Made by a program: the position numbers and the translations under genes. Below, piece by piece: positions 12,422 through 21,286 of a stretch of 64,000 nt of DNA (position 1 is the first letter of the stretch; the number at the start of each line of letters is the position of its first letter). The stretch covers positions 2,604,001-2,668,000 of the forward strand of contig NZ_JACHVS010000001.1 of assembly GCF_014190875.1 (NCBI RefSeq), given 5' to 3'. Source of the DNA: Paeniglutamicibacter cryotolerans (GTDB lineage: Bacteria > Actinomycetota > Actinomycetes > Actinomycetales > Micrococcaceae). A model generated the notes under the pieces. The model made no database searches, was not told the origin of the DNA, and was given only the letters and a program-made list of their open reading frames with translations.

Positions 12422-13471
12422 TTGAGAAGGATCCTGGTCCTTACCCACACCGGACGGACAGATGCACTGCTTGCCGCATTGGATACCTGCAACAGGTTGC
12501 GTGAAGCCGGGCTGATTCCCGTAATGCGCCGGCTCGAGGTGCAGAACCTGCGCAATACCGCCGAGGGCGAGCACCTCCAGGTGGAGATCCTCGACGAGGA
12601 CGTGAGCCTGGACGGCATCGACCTGGGCATGGTCCTCGGAGGCGACGGCACCGTCTTGCGCGCGGCCGAACTTGTTCGAAATTCCAGCGTCCCGCTGCTC
12701 GGCGTGAACCTCGGCCATGTCGGCTTCCTGGCCGAGAGCGAACGCGCCGACCTGGACCAGACCGTCGAATGGGTGGTGAACCGGCACTACACCGTCGAGG
12801 AGCGCATGACCATCGACGTACAGGTCTGGCTGGGCAACAAGCGCATCGCCCACACCTGGGCGCTGAATGAGGCGGCCATCGAAAAGGCGAACCGCGAACG
12901 CATGATCGAGGTCGTGATGGAGGTCGACGGGCGTCCGATCAGCACCTTCGGCTGCGACGGCGTGGTCATGGCGACGCCTACCGGCTCCACCGCCTACGCC
13001 TTTTCCGCCGGGGGACCGGTGGTCTGGCCCGAGGTCGAGGCGCTGATCATGGTCCCGATCAGCGCGCACGCGCTCTTCGCCAAGCCACTGGTGGTGGCGC
13101 CCACCTCGCGCTTGGCACTCGAACTGCTCACCCGCACGGACGCGAAGGCGGTGCTCTGGTGTGATGGACGCCGGACCGTCGAGCTGCCGCCGGGAGCGCG
13201 AGTGGAAATCACCCGCTCTAACAAGTCGGTGCGCCTGGCACGGGTCAACCAGACGCCGTTCAGCGAACGTCTCGTGAACAAGTTCGAACTGCCGATCCAA
13301 GGCTGGCGCGGACCCGTTCTGCCCAAGGACCGGGAAACGGCTACCACGGCGTTGCCGATCATCACGCCACCACTGCAGGTCATCGAGCCACGGCACCACG
13401 CGCCGAAGCCGCCTGTAGAGCACCTGCGTCATGAGCAGGCCAACCCGAACGAGGAAGGTCAGGGACAATGA
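12422..13471 (+). CDS. nadK: NAD kinase
   Basis: Phosphorylates NAD+ to NADP+ in the cytoplasm. The 349-residue product has the family motif LGGDGTVLRAAE (near residue 73), the NE/D motif ALNEAAIEK, and the Gly-rich ATPTGSTAYAFSAGGPVVWP (near residue 180). The start is TTG at 12422, chosen because GGAAGGA lies five bases upstream and the protein then begins RRILVLTHTGR as in homologues. The frame is open further upstream, but that part overlaps tlyA. A Pro/His-rich tail of about 50 residues extends beyond the usual length. The stop overlaps the recN start (ATGA). Confidence 0.94.
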   Translation: MRRILVLTHTGRTDALLAALDTCNRLREAGLIPVMRRLEVQNLRNTAEGEHLQVEILDEDVSLDGIDLGMVLGGDGTVLRAAELVRNSSVPLLGVNLGHVGFLAESERADLDQTVEWVVNRHYTVEERMTIDVQVWLGNKRIAHTWALNEAAIEKANRERMIEVVMEVDGRPISTFGCDGVVMATPTGSTAYAFSAGGPVVWPEVEALIMVPISAHALFAKPLVVAPTSRLALELLTRTDAKAVLWCDGRRTVELPPGARVEITRSNKSVRLARVNQTPFSERLVNKFELPIQGWRGPVLPKDRETATTALPIITPPLQVIEPRHHAPKPPVEHLRHEQANPNEEGQGQ

Positions 13472-15204
13472 TCCAGGAAATCAGGATCAGCGACCTCGGT
13501 GTCATCACGCGGGCCACGCTGCCGCTGGGCCCGGGGCTGAGCGTCGTCACCGGAGAAACCGGTGCCGGCAAGACCATGGTTGTCACCGCGCTGGGATTGC
13601 TCCTGGGACGCCGTGCCGATGCCGGAGCCGTTCGCCGCGGAGCCAAGCAAGCGGTGGCAGAGGCCACCGTGCTGCTGCCCGCCGACAGCCCGGTGCTCAC
13701 GCGGGCCGAAGAAGCCGGAGCCATCATCGAACGCCTCGAGGACGGGGCCGAGCTGATGCTCACCCGCATCCTCAGCGCCGAGGGACGCAGCCGGGCAGTC
13801 GTGGGCGGTCGCGGTGCCCCCGTGGGACTCTTGGTTGAGCTGGGGGAGGACCTGGTGGCAGTGCACGGCCAGACCGACCAGCTGCGGTTGAAGGAAACCT
13901 CTGCCCAGCGTGCCTCGCTGGACAAATTCGGAGGCCCCAAGCTGGCCGCCGCGCTACGCGCCCATTCCGACTGTTTCGACCGCTGGGCAGCAGTGCGCAA
14001 GGAACTCGAGAACCTTCTCACCGCCTCGCGGGACAGGTTGCGCGAAGCGGAGGGCCTGCAGGCTGCGCTGGAGGAAATCGATGCCGCGGAGCCGCAGCCA
14101 GCCGAGGACGAAACCCTGAAAGCCGAGGCGCAGAAACTCTCCAACGTCGAGGGACTGCGTTCGGCCGCCGCGCTGGCGCACGACGCGCTGGCAGGGGAGG
14201 AATACGACGCCGGACCGACGGTGGTGGCACTCGTTGAGACGGCCCGCCGCGCCCTCGAACACGTGCAGAACGACGATCCGGAGCTCAAGTCGCTGGCGGA
14301 CCGGCTCGGCGAGATCGGCTTCTTGGTGTCCGACGTGTCCACCGAACTGGCAAGCTACGGTTCGGACCTCGACACCGAGGGCCCCGAACGCCTGGCGGCC
14401 ATCGAGGAACGCAGAGCCGATCTGAACCGTTTGATCCGCAAGTACGCTCCGAGCATCGACGAGGTCTTGGCCTGGGCTGAAAATGCCCGGGCCCGGCTCG
14501 AGGAACTCGAGGGCGATGACGGGCGGATCGAATCGCTCCAGGCGGAGTCGCTGAAGCTGCAGGCCGAACTCGAGGTGCTCGGGGCCAAGCTGACCAAGCT
14601 GCGCACTGCCGCGGGGACGGACTTGGCCAAACGCGTCACGGCGGAACTCGCGGCGCTGGCAATGCCGGACGCCAAGTTCGTCGTGGAACTGAGCCCGCTT
14701 GCCGAACCGGCGCGGCATGGCCGTGACGGCATCGCCCTGCTGCTGCAGCCACACGCCGGTGCGGCACCGCGGCCGCTGGGCAAGGGAGCCTCCGGAGGCG
14801 AGCTATCTCGCGTCATGCTCGCCCTCGAGGTGGTCCTTGCCGCGGTGGACCCGGTTCCGACCTTTGTCTTCGACGAGGTGGACGCCGGCGTCGGCGGTAA
14901 GGCGGCAGTTGAGATCGGCAAGCGCTTGGCCATGCTGGCCCGCCACGTCCAGGTGATTGTCGTCACTCACCTGCCCCAGGTGGCTGCCTATGCAGACCGG
15001 CATATCAGGGTGATCAAGAACTCGGATGCCACCGCCGCGGACGGTGCTGGCTTCACCGCCAGTGACGTCGTGTTGCTGGATGAGGGCCAGCGGGTGCGCG
15101 AATTAGCGCGGATGCTCGCGGGCCAAGAGGAATCCGGGACGGCGCAGGCCCACGCCGAGGAGCTGCTGGCGGATGCCCAGAAACTCGTCGCCTCGTTGAG
15201 CTAG
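13468..15204 (+). CDS. recN: DNA repair protein RecN
   Basis: An SMC-like ATPase of 578 residues involved in double-strand break repair. The Walker A motif GETGAGKTM is near residue 30, a coiled-coil middle spans about residues 160-380, the ABC signature SGGELSRVMLALE is near residue 445, and Walker B FVFDEVDAGVGG is near residue 470. The length is normal. The start overlaps the nadK stop by four bases, so the two are coupled. Expression would follow the operon from upstream; no separate promoter is evident. Confidence 0.95.
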   Translation: MIQEIRISDLGVITRATLPLGPGLSVVTGETGAGKTMVVTALGLLLGRRADAGAVRRGAKQAVAEATVLLPADSPVLTRAEEAGAIIERLEDGAELMLTRILSAEGRSRAVVGGRGAPVGLLVELGEDLVAVHGQTDQLRLKETSAQRASLDKFGGPKLAAALRAHSDCFDRWAAVRKELENLLTASRDRLREAEGLQAALEEIDAAEPQPAEDETLKAEAQKLSNVEGLRSAAALAHDALAGEEYDAGPTVVALVETARRALEHVQNDDPELKSLADRLGEIGFLVSDVSTELASYGSDLDTEGPERLAAIEERRADLNRLIRKYAPSIDEVLAWAENARARLEELEGDDGRIESLQAESLKLQAELEVLGAKLTKLRTAAGTDLAKRVTAELAALAMPDAKFVVELSPLAEPARHGRDGIALLLQPHAGAAPRPLGKGASGGELSRVMLALEVVLAAVDPVPTFVFDEVDAGVGGKAAVEIGKRLAMLARHVQVIVVTHLPQVAAYADRHIRVIKNSDATAADGAGFTASDVVLLDEGQRVRELARMLAGQEESGTAQAHAEELLADAQKLVASLS

Positions 15205-15274
15205 ATAAGTTTTCCATCCGACCCTGCGGCCAACCTGTAGAGTCGTTTCAAAATGTCCATTGTCCAAATGGTGA

Positions 15275-15280
15275 TAGGAT
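15275..15280 (+). promoter_or_regulatory. Candidate -10 element for pyrG
   Basis: TAGGAT fits the TAnnnT consensus and lies 8 bases before GTG 15289 and 11 before GTG 15292. The mRNA would start at or a few bases before the start codon. No convincing -35 or Shine-Dalgarno is seen. Confidence 0.4.
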
Positions 15281-15288
15281 CGAACCCC

Positions 15289-16986
15289 GTGGTGCAGCGT
15301 AATCTTTCCCCCGAGTCCAGGTCGTCCAAGACGACAAAGCAGATCTTCGTCACCGGTGGCGTCGCCTCGTCCTTGGGTAAGGGGCTGACGGCTTCAAGCC
15401 TCGGTCACTTGCTTCGAGCCCGTGGCCTCTCAGTCACGATGCAGAAGCTCGACCCCTACCTCAATGTCGATCCCGGCACGATGAACCCGTTCCAGCATGG
15501 CGAAGTGTTCGTCACCGACGATGGTTCGGAAACCGACCTAGACATCGGACACTACGAGCGTTTCCTCGATGAGAACCTCGATGGGTCCGCCAACGTGACC
15601 ACCGGCCAGGTCTACTCGACAGTCATCGAAAAGGAACGCCGCGGCGATTACCTCGGTGACACCGTCCAGGTCATTCCCCACATCACCGACGAAATCAAGC
15701 GCCGTATGCGCCTGCCTTCCGAGTCCAAGAAGGCACCTGATGTCATCATCACCGAAATCGGTGGCACCGTCGGGGACATCGAGTCCCAGCCGTTCCTGGA
15801 AGCCGCACGCCAGGTGCGCCAGGATATCGGCCGTGCAAACGTCTTCTTCGCCCACGTATCGCTGGTTCCGTACATCGGCCCGAGCCATGAGCTGAAGACC
15901 AAGCCGACCCAGCACTCAGTCGCCGCGTTGCGCTCCATCGGTATCCAGCCCGATGCCCTCGTGATCCGTTCGGACCGCGAGATCCCGCCGGAAATGCGCG
16001 TCAAGCTCGGCAAGACCTGCGACGTTGACCCGGAAGCGGTCATCAACTGCGCCGATGCCGCGAGCATCTATGACATCCCGGTGGTCATCCACTCCCAGGG
16101 CCTGGACGCATACATCGTCCAGCACCTCGGGTTGAAGTTCAAGGATGTGAACTGGTCGAAGTGGAACAAGCTGCTTGACGCCGTCCATAACCCGAAGCAC
16201 CACGTGGAAATCGCGCTGGTTGGTAAGTACATCGATCTTCCCGACGCCTACCTTTCGGTCACCGAGGCGCTTCGTGCCGGAGGCTTCGCCAACAAGACCA
16301 AAGTCCAGATCCGCTGGGTCGCCTCCGACGATTGCTCCAGCCCGGAAGGCGCCGCCAAGGCACTGGCCGGAGTGGACGCCATCTGCGTGCCCGGCGGCTT
16401 CGGCATCCGCGGCCTGGACGGCAAGCTCGGTGCGTTGAAATTCGCTCGCGAGAACAAGCTGCCGACCCTGGGCCTGTGCCTGGGCCTTCAGTCGATGGTC
16501 ATCGAATACGCCCGCAACGTGCTTGGCCTGGTCGGCGCCTCATCCACCGAGTTCGAGGCGGATACCAAGTACCCGGTCATCGCCACGATGGAAGAGCAGC
16601 TGGCCATCGTTGACGGCAAGGGCGATCTGGGCGGCACCATGCGCCTGGGACTCTACGACGCTACCCTGCTCGAAGGCTCGGTCACCGCTGAAACCTACGG
16701 CAAGACTGAAGTCGCTGAGCGCCACCGGCACCGCTACGAGGTCAACAACGCGTACCGCGAACAGCTGTCCGAGAAGGGCCTGGTCTTCTCCGGCACTTCC
16801 CCGGACGGCAAGCTGGTCGAGTTTGTTGAGCTGCCCGCCGCAGTCCACCCGTTCTACGTCTCCACGCAGGCGCACCCGGAACTGAGCTCGCGCCCGACCC
16901 GTCCGCACCCGTTGTTCGCGGGCCTGGTCAAGGCTGCACTGGCCCACCAGAAGGGCGAAACCGTCCCCGCAAAGGCCGGTAAGTAA
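15289..16986 (+). CDS. pyrG: CTP synthase
   Basis: Converts UTP to CTP using ATP and glutamine. The synthetase domain begins [20 protein letters not shown], with [21 protein letters not shown] and [14 protein letters not shown] [12 protein letters not shown] following. The C-terminal class I glutamine amidotransferase domain shows VPGGFGIRG, the nucleophile site LGLCLGLQ and the His-Glu pair in HPELSSRPT. The product is 565 residues from the GTG at 15289. The frame is open 12 codons further up (ATG 15253), but the TAGGAT hexamer lies inside that extension, so the later GTG is more likely. The enzyme is positioned as in mycobacteria (Rv1699), before a NUDIX gene. Confidence 0.95.
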   Translation: MVQRNLSPESRSSKTTKQIFVTGGVASSLGKGLTASSLGHLLRARGLSVTMQKLDPYLNVDPGTMNPFQHGEVFVTDDGSETDLDIGHYERFLDENLDGSANVTTGQVYSTVIEKERRGDYLGDTVQVIPHITDEIKRRMRLPSESKKAPDVIITEIGGTVGDIESQPFLEAARQVRQDIGRANVFFAHVSLVPYIGPSHELKTKPTQHSVAALRSIGIQPDALVIRSDREIPPEMRVKLGKTCDVDPEAVINCADAASIYDIPVVIHSQGLDAYIVQHLGLKFKDVNWSKWNKLLDAVHNPKHHVEIALVGKYIDLPDAYLSVTEALRAGGFANKTKVQIRWVASDDCSSPEGAAKALAGVDAICVPGGFGIRGLDGKLGALKFARENKLPTLGLCLGLQSMVIEYARNVLGLVGASSTEFEADTKYPVIATMEEQLAIVDGKGDLGGTMRLGLYDATLLEGSVTAETYGKTEVAERHRHRYEVNNAYREQLSEKGLVFSGTSPDGKLVEFVELPAAVHPFYVSTQAHPELSSRPTRPHPLFAGLVKAALAHQKGETVPAKAGK

Positions 16987-16988
16987 CG

Positions 16989-17663
16989 ATGTATCCGCAT
17001 GATGGCGGGGAACTGGCCGATGGGCTTAGTCCCCGCCGTCTGCTTTCTTCCACCCCGGTCTACGAAGGCCGCATCTGGAACGTGGTGCAGGACCGCTTCG
17101 TCTTCGACGAGGCCACCGAACCGCTGACCCGCGACTATATCGCCCACCCGGGTGCCGTTGCCGTGGTGGTGTTGGACGACGAGGACCGGGTGCTGCTGTT
17201 GAACCAGTACCGCCACCCGGTGGGGATGACCCTCTGGGAGATTCCCGCCGGGCTCATGGACGTTGCCGGTGAGCCGGCCCAGGCCGGGGCGGCCCGCGAA
17301 CTTGCCGAGGAAGCCGACCTTGAAGCAGCTGAATGGTCGGTGCTGGTCGATATGTTCAACTCCCCGGGTTCATCCTCCGAGGCGCTGCGGATCTTCCTGG
17401 CCCGCAAGCCGTCGAAGATCCCGGCGGAACTGCGCCATGTGCGCACCGAGGAGGAAGCCGACATGCCGGTGGCCTGGGTGCCGCTGGATGAGGCAGTCAC
17501 CGCAGTGCTGCGCGGACGGATCCACAACCCCTCGGCGGTTGCGGGCATCCTGGCTTGTGCCGCCGCGCGGAACAACGGCTATGTCGACCTCTCACCGGCC
17601 GATGCGCCGTGGGAGGCCCATCCCGGGCTGCGTTCGGCGCCCGCCGGACCGAAGGCCCCGTGA
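16989..17663 (+). CDS. NUDIX hydrolase, ADP-ribose pyrophosphatase type
   Basis: A 224-residue protein with a NUDIX box: GLMDVAGE, then ARELAEEADL (residues of about 86-110). The preceding VVVLDDEDRVLLLNQYRHPVG and IPAGL are typical of ADP-ribose pyrophosphatases such as Rv1700, which occupies the same place after pyrG. It would hydrolyse ADP-ribose to AMP and ribose-5-phosphate. The ATG begins two bases after the pyrG stop, so it is cotranscribed and probably reinitiated. The substrate is inferred from family and position. Confidence 0.88.
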   Translation: MYPHDGGELADGLSPRRLLSSTPVYEGRIWNVVQDRFVFDEATEPLTRDYIAHPGAVAVVVLDDEDRVLLLNQYRHPVGMTLWEIPAGLMDVAGEPAQAGAARELAEEADLEAAEWSVLVDMFNSPGSSSEALRIFLARKPSKIPAELRHVRTEEEADMPVAWVPLDEAVTAVLRGRIHNPSAVAGILACAAARNNGYVDLSPADAPWEAHPGLRSAPAGPKAP

Positions 17664-17672
17664 CGCCCGACC

Positions 17673-18692
17673 ATGGATGAAATACTGGCCACCCCGGTGG
17701 CCCACGGGAACACCGGCGGGATTCCCGGGGGTGTTCCCGCAGCCCCGGCGGCACCGGCCAATCCGCTGCAGCGGCACCTCGACGCCTACCTGCAACACCT
17801 CGGTGTGGAACGCGGTATGGCCCGCAACACCGTTTCTGCCTACCGCCGGGACCTGTTGCGCTTCGCCGCGTTCCTGGCCTCGCAGGGCGTCACGGCTCCG
17901 GGGCAGGTCCAACTCCGGCACCTGACCGGTTTCGCGCAGGCGGTACGCGACGGCGCCGACGGCGGCTCGGTGCTCAGTGCCCGCTCGGCCGCCCGAACCA
18001 TCGTCGCGGTACGCGGCCTGCACCGCTTCTGGGAGCTCGAGGGCACCACCGTTGACAACCCCGCGGTCGACCTCCACCCGCCGCAGCCCGGCAAGCGCCT
18101 GCCCAAGGCGATCAGCGTCGCCGAGGTCACCGCGATCCTCGAATCGATCAACACCGAGACCGAGGCGGGCCAGCGCGATCGTGCCCTGCTCGAATTCCTC
18201 TATTCCACCGGCGCCCGCATTTCCGAGGCCGTCGGCCTGGACGTCGATGACCTGCACCTGGAACGGGTCTCCGACGGACCGGCAGTGGTACGGCTCTTCG
18301 GCAAGGGCTCCAAGGAACGCATCGTCCCGCTGGGCTCCTATGCCGCAAACGCGCTTGACGCCTATCTGGTGCGTGGACGCCCCGCGCTGGTGGCCAAGGG
18401 CACCGGAACCCCGGCGTTGTTCCTGAACCTGCGCGGAGGACGGCTCAGCCGGCAATCGGCCTGGACCGTGCTCACCACGGCAGCCAAACGCGCCGGAATC
18501 GAAAAGGACGTTTCACCGCATACGTTGCGCCACTCCTTCGCCACCCACCTGCTCGAGGGCGGGGCGGACGTCCGCGTGGTCCAGGAGCTGCTGGGCCACG
18601 CCTCCGTCACCACCACACAGGTCTACACGCTGGTCACGGCCGATACGCTGCGTGAGATCTATGCCGCGGCGCATCCCCGCGCCCACGCCTGA
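17673..18692 (+). CDS. xerD: Site-specific tyrosine recombinase XerD
   Basis: Resolves chromosome dimers at dif together with XerC. The N-terminal SAM-like core-binding domain (residues of about 30-120, GMARNTVSAYRRDLLRFAAF) is followed by the catalytic domain with Arg in STGARISEAVGL, Lys in GKGSKERIVPLG, HTLRHSFATHLLEGGADVRV, LLGHAS and the nucleophile Tyr in TTTQVYT. All catalytic residues are present. At 339 residues it is about 35 longer than E. coli XerD because of an N-terminal Gly/Pro/Ala-rich extension. It starts nine bases after the NUDIX gene with no clear ribosome site, so coupling is likely. Confidence 0.92.
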   Translation: MDEILATPVAHGNTGGIPGGVPAAPAAPANPLQRHLDAYLQHLGVERGMARNTVSAYRRDLLRFAAFLASQGVTAPGQVQLRHLTGFAQAVRDGADGGSVLSARSAARTIVAVRGLHRFWELEGTTVDNPAVDLHPPQPGKRLPKAISVAEVTAILESINTETEAGQRDRALLEFLYSTGARISEAVGLDVDDLHLERVSDGPAVVRLFGKGSKERIVPLGSYAANALDAYLVRGRPALVAKGTGTPALFLNLRGGRLSRQSAWTVLTTAAKRAGIEKDVSPHTLRHSFATHLLEGGADVRVVQELLGHASVTTTQVYTLVTADTLREIYAAAHPRAHA

Positions 18693-18708
18693 GCCAAGGA
18701 GGAGCACG

Positions 18709-19260
18709 ATGCCGAAGCGGGAACATCCAGTGAATGTGGTGCTGTGCCTGCCCGTCCGCGGCGCGGGAACAGGTGCCGAGGTCCTGCTGGGGCTCAAACG
18801 CCATGGCTTCGGCGCCGGTAAGGTGGTCGCCCCGGGAGGCAAGATCGAACCGGGGGAGGCCCCCGCCGATGCCGCAACGCGCGAACTCCGCGAGGAGACA
18901 GGGTTGGGCGCCCTTCCCGACTCGCTGGAACCCGCTGCCCGGGTGCTCTTCCGTTTTCCCGCAGCCCCGGCGGCCGACATGGACTGCACGGTGTTCCTGA
19001 CCCGGGTGTTCACCGGTCATGCGGTACCGACAGATGAACTGCTTCCGGAATGGCACCCGGTTTCCGCGCCGCCCTACCCGCGCATGTGGGACGACTCGGC
19101 ATATTGGTTGGGCCTGCTGCTCGACGGTCGGCGCTTCGACGCCCGGATCGTGCTGGCTGAGAACAACCAAGCGGTGGCACGGTTCGACCTGGTCGACTGG
19201 ATGAACGAAAAGATTCCGTCCCATCCCGCAACCGCAACTGCATTCCCGGACATTACCTAG
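18709..19260 (+). CDS. NUDIX hydrolase, MutT/8-oxo-dGTP diphosphatase type
   Basis: A 183-residue NUDIX protein with a textbook box: GGKIEPGEAPADAATRELRE followed by ETGL (residues of about 44-67). The N-terminal HPVNVVLCLPV and the C-terminal aromatic-rich part (ARIVLAENNQAVARFD) resemble MTH1-like oxidised nucleotide hydrolases. The ATG at 18709 was chosen because AAGGAGG lies five bases upstream. It sits 16 bases behind xerD on the same strand. The oxidised-nucleotide substrate is inferred. Confidence 0.85.
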   Translation: MPKREHPVNVVLCLPVRGAGTGAEVLLGLKRHGFGAGKVVAPGGKIEPGEAPADAATRELREETGLGALPDSLEPAARVLFRFPAAPAADMDCTVFLTRVFTGHAVPTDELLPEWHPVSAPPYPRMWDDSAYWLGLLLDGRRFDARIVLAENNQAVARFDLVDWMNEKIPSHPATATAFPDIT

Positions 19261-19287
19261 ATATACGGGCACGCAGAACCACGTGCC

Positions 19288-19812
19288 ATGAAGGGGGACA
19301 TGGTCGAGGAAGCACGCACCGCATCGGCCGTGGAGCAATTGCACCGGCTGCATGCCGGCCGCGTCTACGGCTACGCCTATCGGCGGGTCCGGGACATCGA
19401 GCTTGCCCGGCAGGTCACCAATGACGTGTTCCGGATCGCCTGGCAACGAGAGCTGGAACCGGGCCCCGAGGCGCTGCCCTGGTTGCTGGTCACGGCCCGC
19501 AACCTGGTGGCCAACGAGGTGCGTGCCCTGGGCCGGGAGGCGAAGCTGAGGCTCAAACTCGCGGCCGAACACATGGCAGCGGGCCGTGCCTCGGATGCAG
19601 ATGCCTCAGCGGCGGTTCACGAGGTCCTTGGCTCGATGCGGCCCAAGGACCGCGAGGTCCTGATGCTCGCGTACTGGGACGACATGGACATGGCCCAGAT
19701 GGCGGCCCTGCTTGAATGCTCGGTGGAGTCCGCCAAGTCCCGGCTGTTCCGTGCGCGCAAGGCCTTCGGCCGCTTGGCACCAACGACGTTGTTGAAGGGT
19801 GGGAGCAAATAA
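19288..19812 (+). CDS. ECF-type RNA polymerase sigma factor
   Basis: A 174-residue sigma-70 family protein of the extracytoplasmic-function type. Region 2 (LHRLHAGRVYGYAYRRVRD, then ARQVTNDVFRIAWQR) binds the core enzyme and -10. Region 4 (SMRPKDREVLMLAYWDDMDM, then AQMAALLECSVESAKSRLF) is the -35-binding helix-turn-helix. No region 3 or extra C-terminal domain is present. The start is uncertain: ATG 19288 lacks a ribosome site, while ATG 19300 has GGGGG too close. The stop overlaps by one base the start of a single-pass membrane protein, the usual place of an anti-sigma factor. Confidence 0.88.
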   Translation: MKGDMVEEARTASAVEQLHRLHAGRVYGYAYRRVRDIELARQVTNDVFRIAWQRELEPGPEALPWLLVTARNLVANEVRALGREAKLRLKLAAEHMAAGRASDADASAAVHEVLGSMRPKDREVLMLAYWDDMDMAQMAALLECSVESAKSRLFRARKAFGRLAPTTLLKGGSK

Positions 19813-21200
19813 TGGATGACATTGAACGCCTCATGAGATCGGCCGATCCGGCTGCCGAGAGTGGTGGGCCCGGGCCGCTGCGCCTGGAGGCCCCGGTCCC
19901 GGTCTTCACCCAGGCCCGGAACCCGGGTGACCAGGAACATGCGCCGCGCAAGCCACGGGCACAACGCAATGGCTGGCGCTTTGCCCTGGCCGGTACCGTC
20001 GTGGCAGCCGTCGCCGTCGGGGCCATCGCGCTCTCGTCGCCGCTGAACGGGCCGCCACCGAATCCCGGACCTGCAGCACCGGTTGTCCCGGAGCCGGAGA
20101 ATCCCTCGCAGAGCGCCTCCGCCGAGCGTCCACCGCTGGGACCGAACGGCAGCGGTCTGCCCCATGGGCTGGTCCCGGCCTACCCGGGGGTGGAGTTCGA
20201 CGACTCGGCCGCCTGCATGGCCCTGGATCCGGCCAAGGTCAGGGTCACTCGGTTGGACGGCAGCACCGTTGTGCTGCCCGGTGAGGCGGTGGACCACCCG
20301 GTGGTCGGCTGTGCGGATGACAAGGCCACGTTCATGGTCTCCGACCAGGGCGGCACCCATGCGGCAGACCCCGGTATCCCACCCGGCGTGCTCCTGGCCA
20401 CCTGGCAGGACAAGGCCTGGAGCATCGACGCGGCAGCGGCCCACGGTTTCGATGACGGCCCCTTGCTGACCTGGCCGCAACTTCGGGCCAGGACCCTGGC
20501 CGGAGGCCCCGATGCCCAAACGCTGATGAAGGAACAGCTGCGGGGAATGGGGTTGAAGCCATCCGCTACCGCACGGCTGATGGGCCCGGACACGGCGTCC
20601 TGGATGGTGAAGGCCAAGCCGCTGGAATTCATCACCAGCGGCACCGGCGCGCTGGAGATCACCTACCCGCTATACGCGGGATCGGATTCCTGGATGTGGG
20701 AGGAGATCAGCACCGACGCCTCCGGTGCCCCCGGGGACATGAAGGTGGAGCTCGGTGAATCTGCTTTGCACACGATGCGGATGTTCGACGCCGCGGGCAA
20801 GCAGGTCTTTGCCTTCGCCAGCCGCGAGCCCGGGATGCTTCAGCCGGTAACCTGCCAGGACCCCGAAGCCAGCTACCGGCTGGAGGGGGTCTCGCCCAGC
20901 GCCACTGTCGTGGATGGCGGAGCGCTGGAGCTGGCACTGATCACGGTCACGGGTTCCAACGGCGTGGTGTTCCCGGAGCTGGGATCAAGCGTGGGGCTCT
21001 TCCCCGCTGATACCCCGGCCACCGGCAGGTACTGCGACCTGCCACGGGAGGTCCCCTTCAACGGGCGGATGCTCGAGGCGGGACGCTGGATGGCTCCGAT
21101 GGCGTTCAAGGACGAGGCGGAACGCAAGGCTTACCTCGAATCAACCGAATACAGGATGGCGGTCACTGTGGCCTCGAAGCTGGTGCTCAGTCCGATGTGA
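19812..21200 (+). CDS. Single-pass membrane protein, probable regulator of the adjacent sigma factor
   Basis: A 462-residue protein: a cytoplasmic N-terminus of about 52 residues, one membrane segment (FALAGTVVAAVAVGAIAL, residues of about 56-73), a Pro-rich linker, and an extracytoplasmic domain of about 360 residues with four Cys (in AACMAL, VVGCADD, PVTCQDP and GRYCDLP) that could form two disulfides. The start overlaps the sigma-factor stop (TAATG) and GGGAG lies eight bases upstream, so the pair is coupled. I see no His-x3-Cys-x2-Cys zinc anti-sigma motif in the short N-terminus and do not recognise the outer domain. The anti-sigma role is inferred from gene order and topology only. Confidence 0.75.
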   Translation: MDDIERLMRSADPAAESGGPGPLRLEAPVPVFTQARNPGDQEHAPRKPRAQRNGWRFALAGTVVAAVAVGAIALSSPLNGPPPNPGPAAPVVPEPENPSQSASAERPPLGPNGSGLPHGLVPAYPGVEFDDSAACMALDPAKVRVTRLDGSTVVLPGEAVDHPVVGCADDKATFMVSDQGGTHAADPGIPPGVLLATWQDKAWSIDAAAAHGFDDGPLLTWPQLRARTLAGGPDAQTLMKEQLRGMGLKPSATARLMGPDTASWMVKAKPLEFITSGTGALEITYPLYAGSDSWMWEEISTDASGAPGDMKVELGESALHTMRMFDAAGKQVFAFASREPGMLQPVTCQDPEASYRLEGVSPSATVVDGGALELALITVTGSNGVVFPELGSSVGLFPADTPATGRYCDLPREVPFNGRMLEAGRWMAPMAFKDEAERKAYLESTEYRMAVTVASKLVLSPM

Positions 21201-21219
21201 TCCATCGGCGGCTTCGCAA

Positions 21220-21269
21220 AAACAGGCCGTATTGTCTCCTGGTTTCCCGGGTGACAATACGGCCTGTTT
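21220..21269. terminator. Bidirectional terminator between convergent genes
   Basis: A perfect 17-bp inverted repeat (AAACAGGCCGTATTGTC, 21220-21236, with 21253-21269) has A residues before and T residues after the stem. It therefore serves both the sigma/membrane-protein transcript and the prp operon arriving from the right. Confidence 0.88.
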
Positions 21270-21286
21270 CACTGTGGGTGGCGTGG

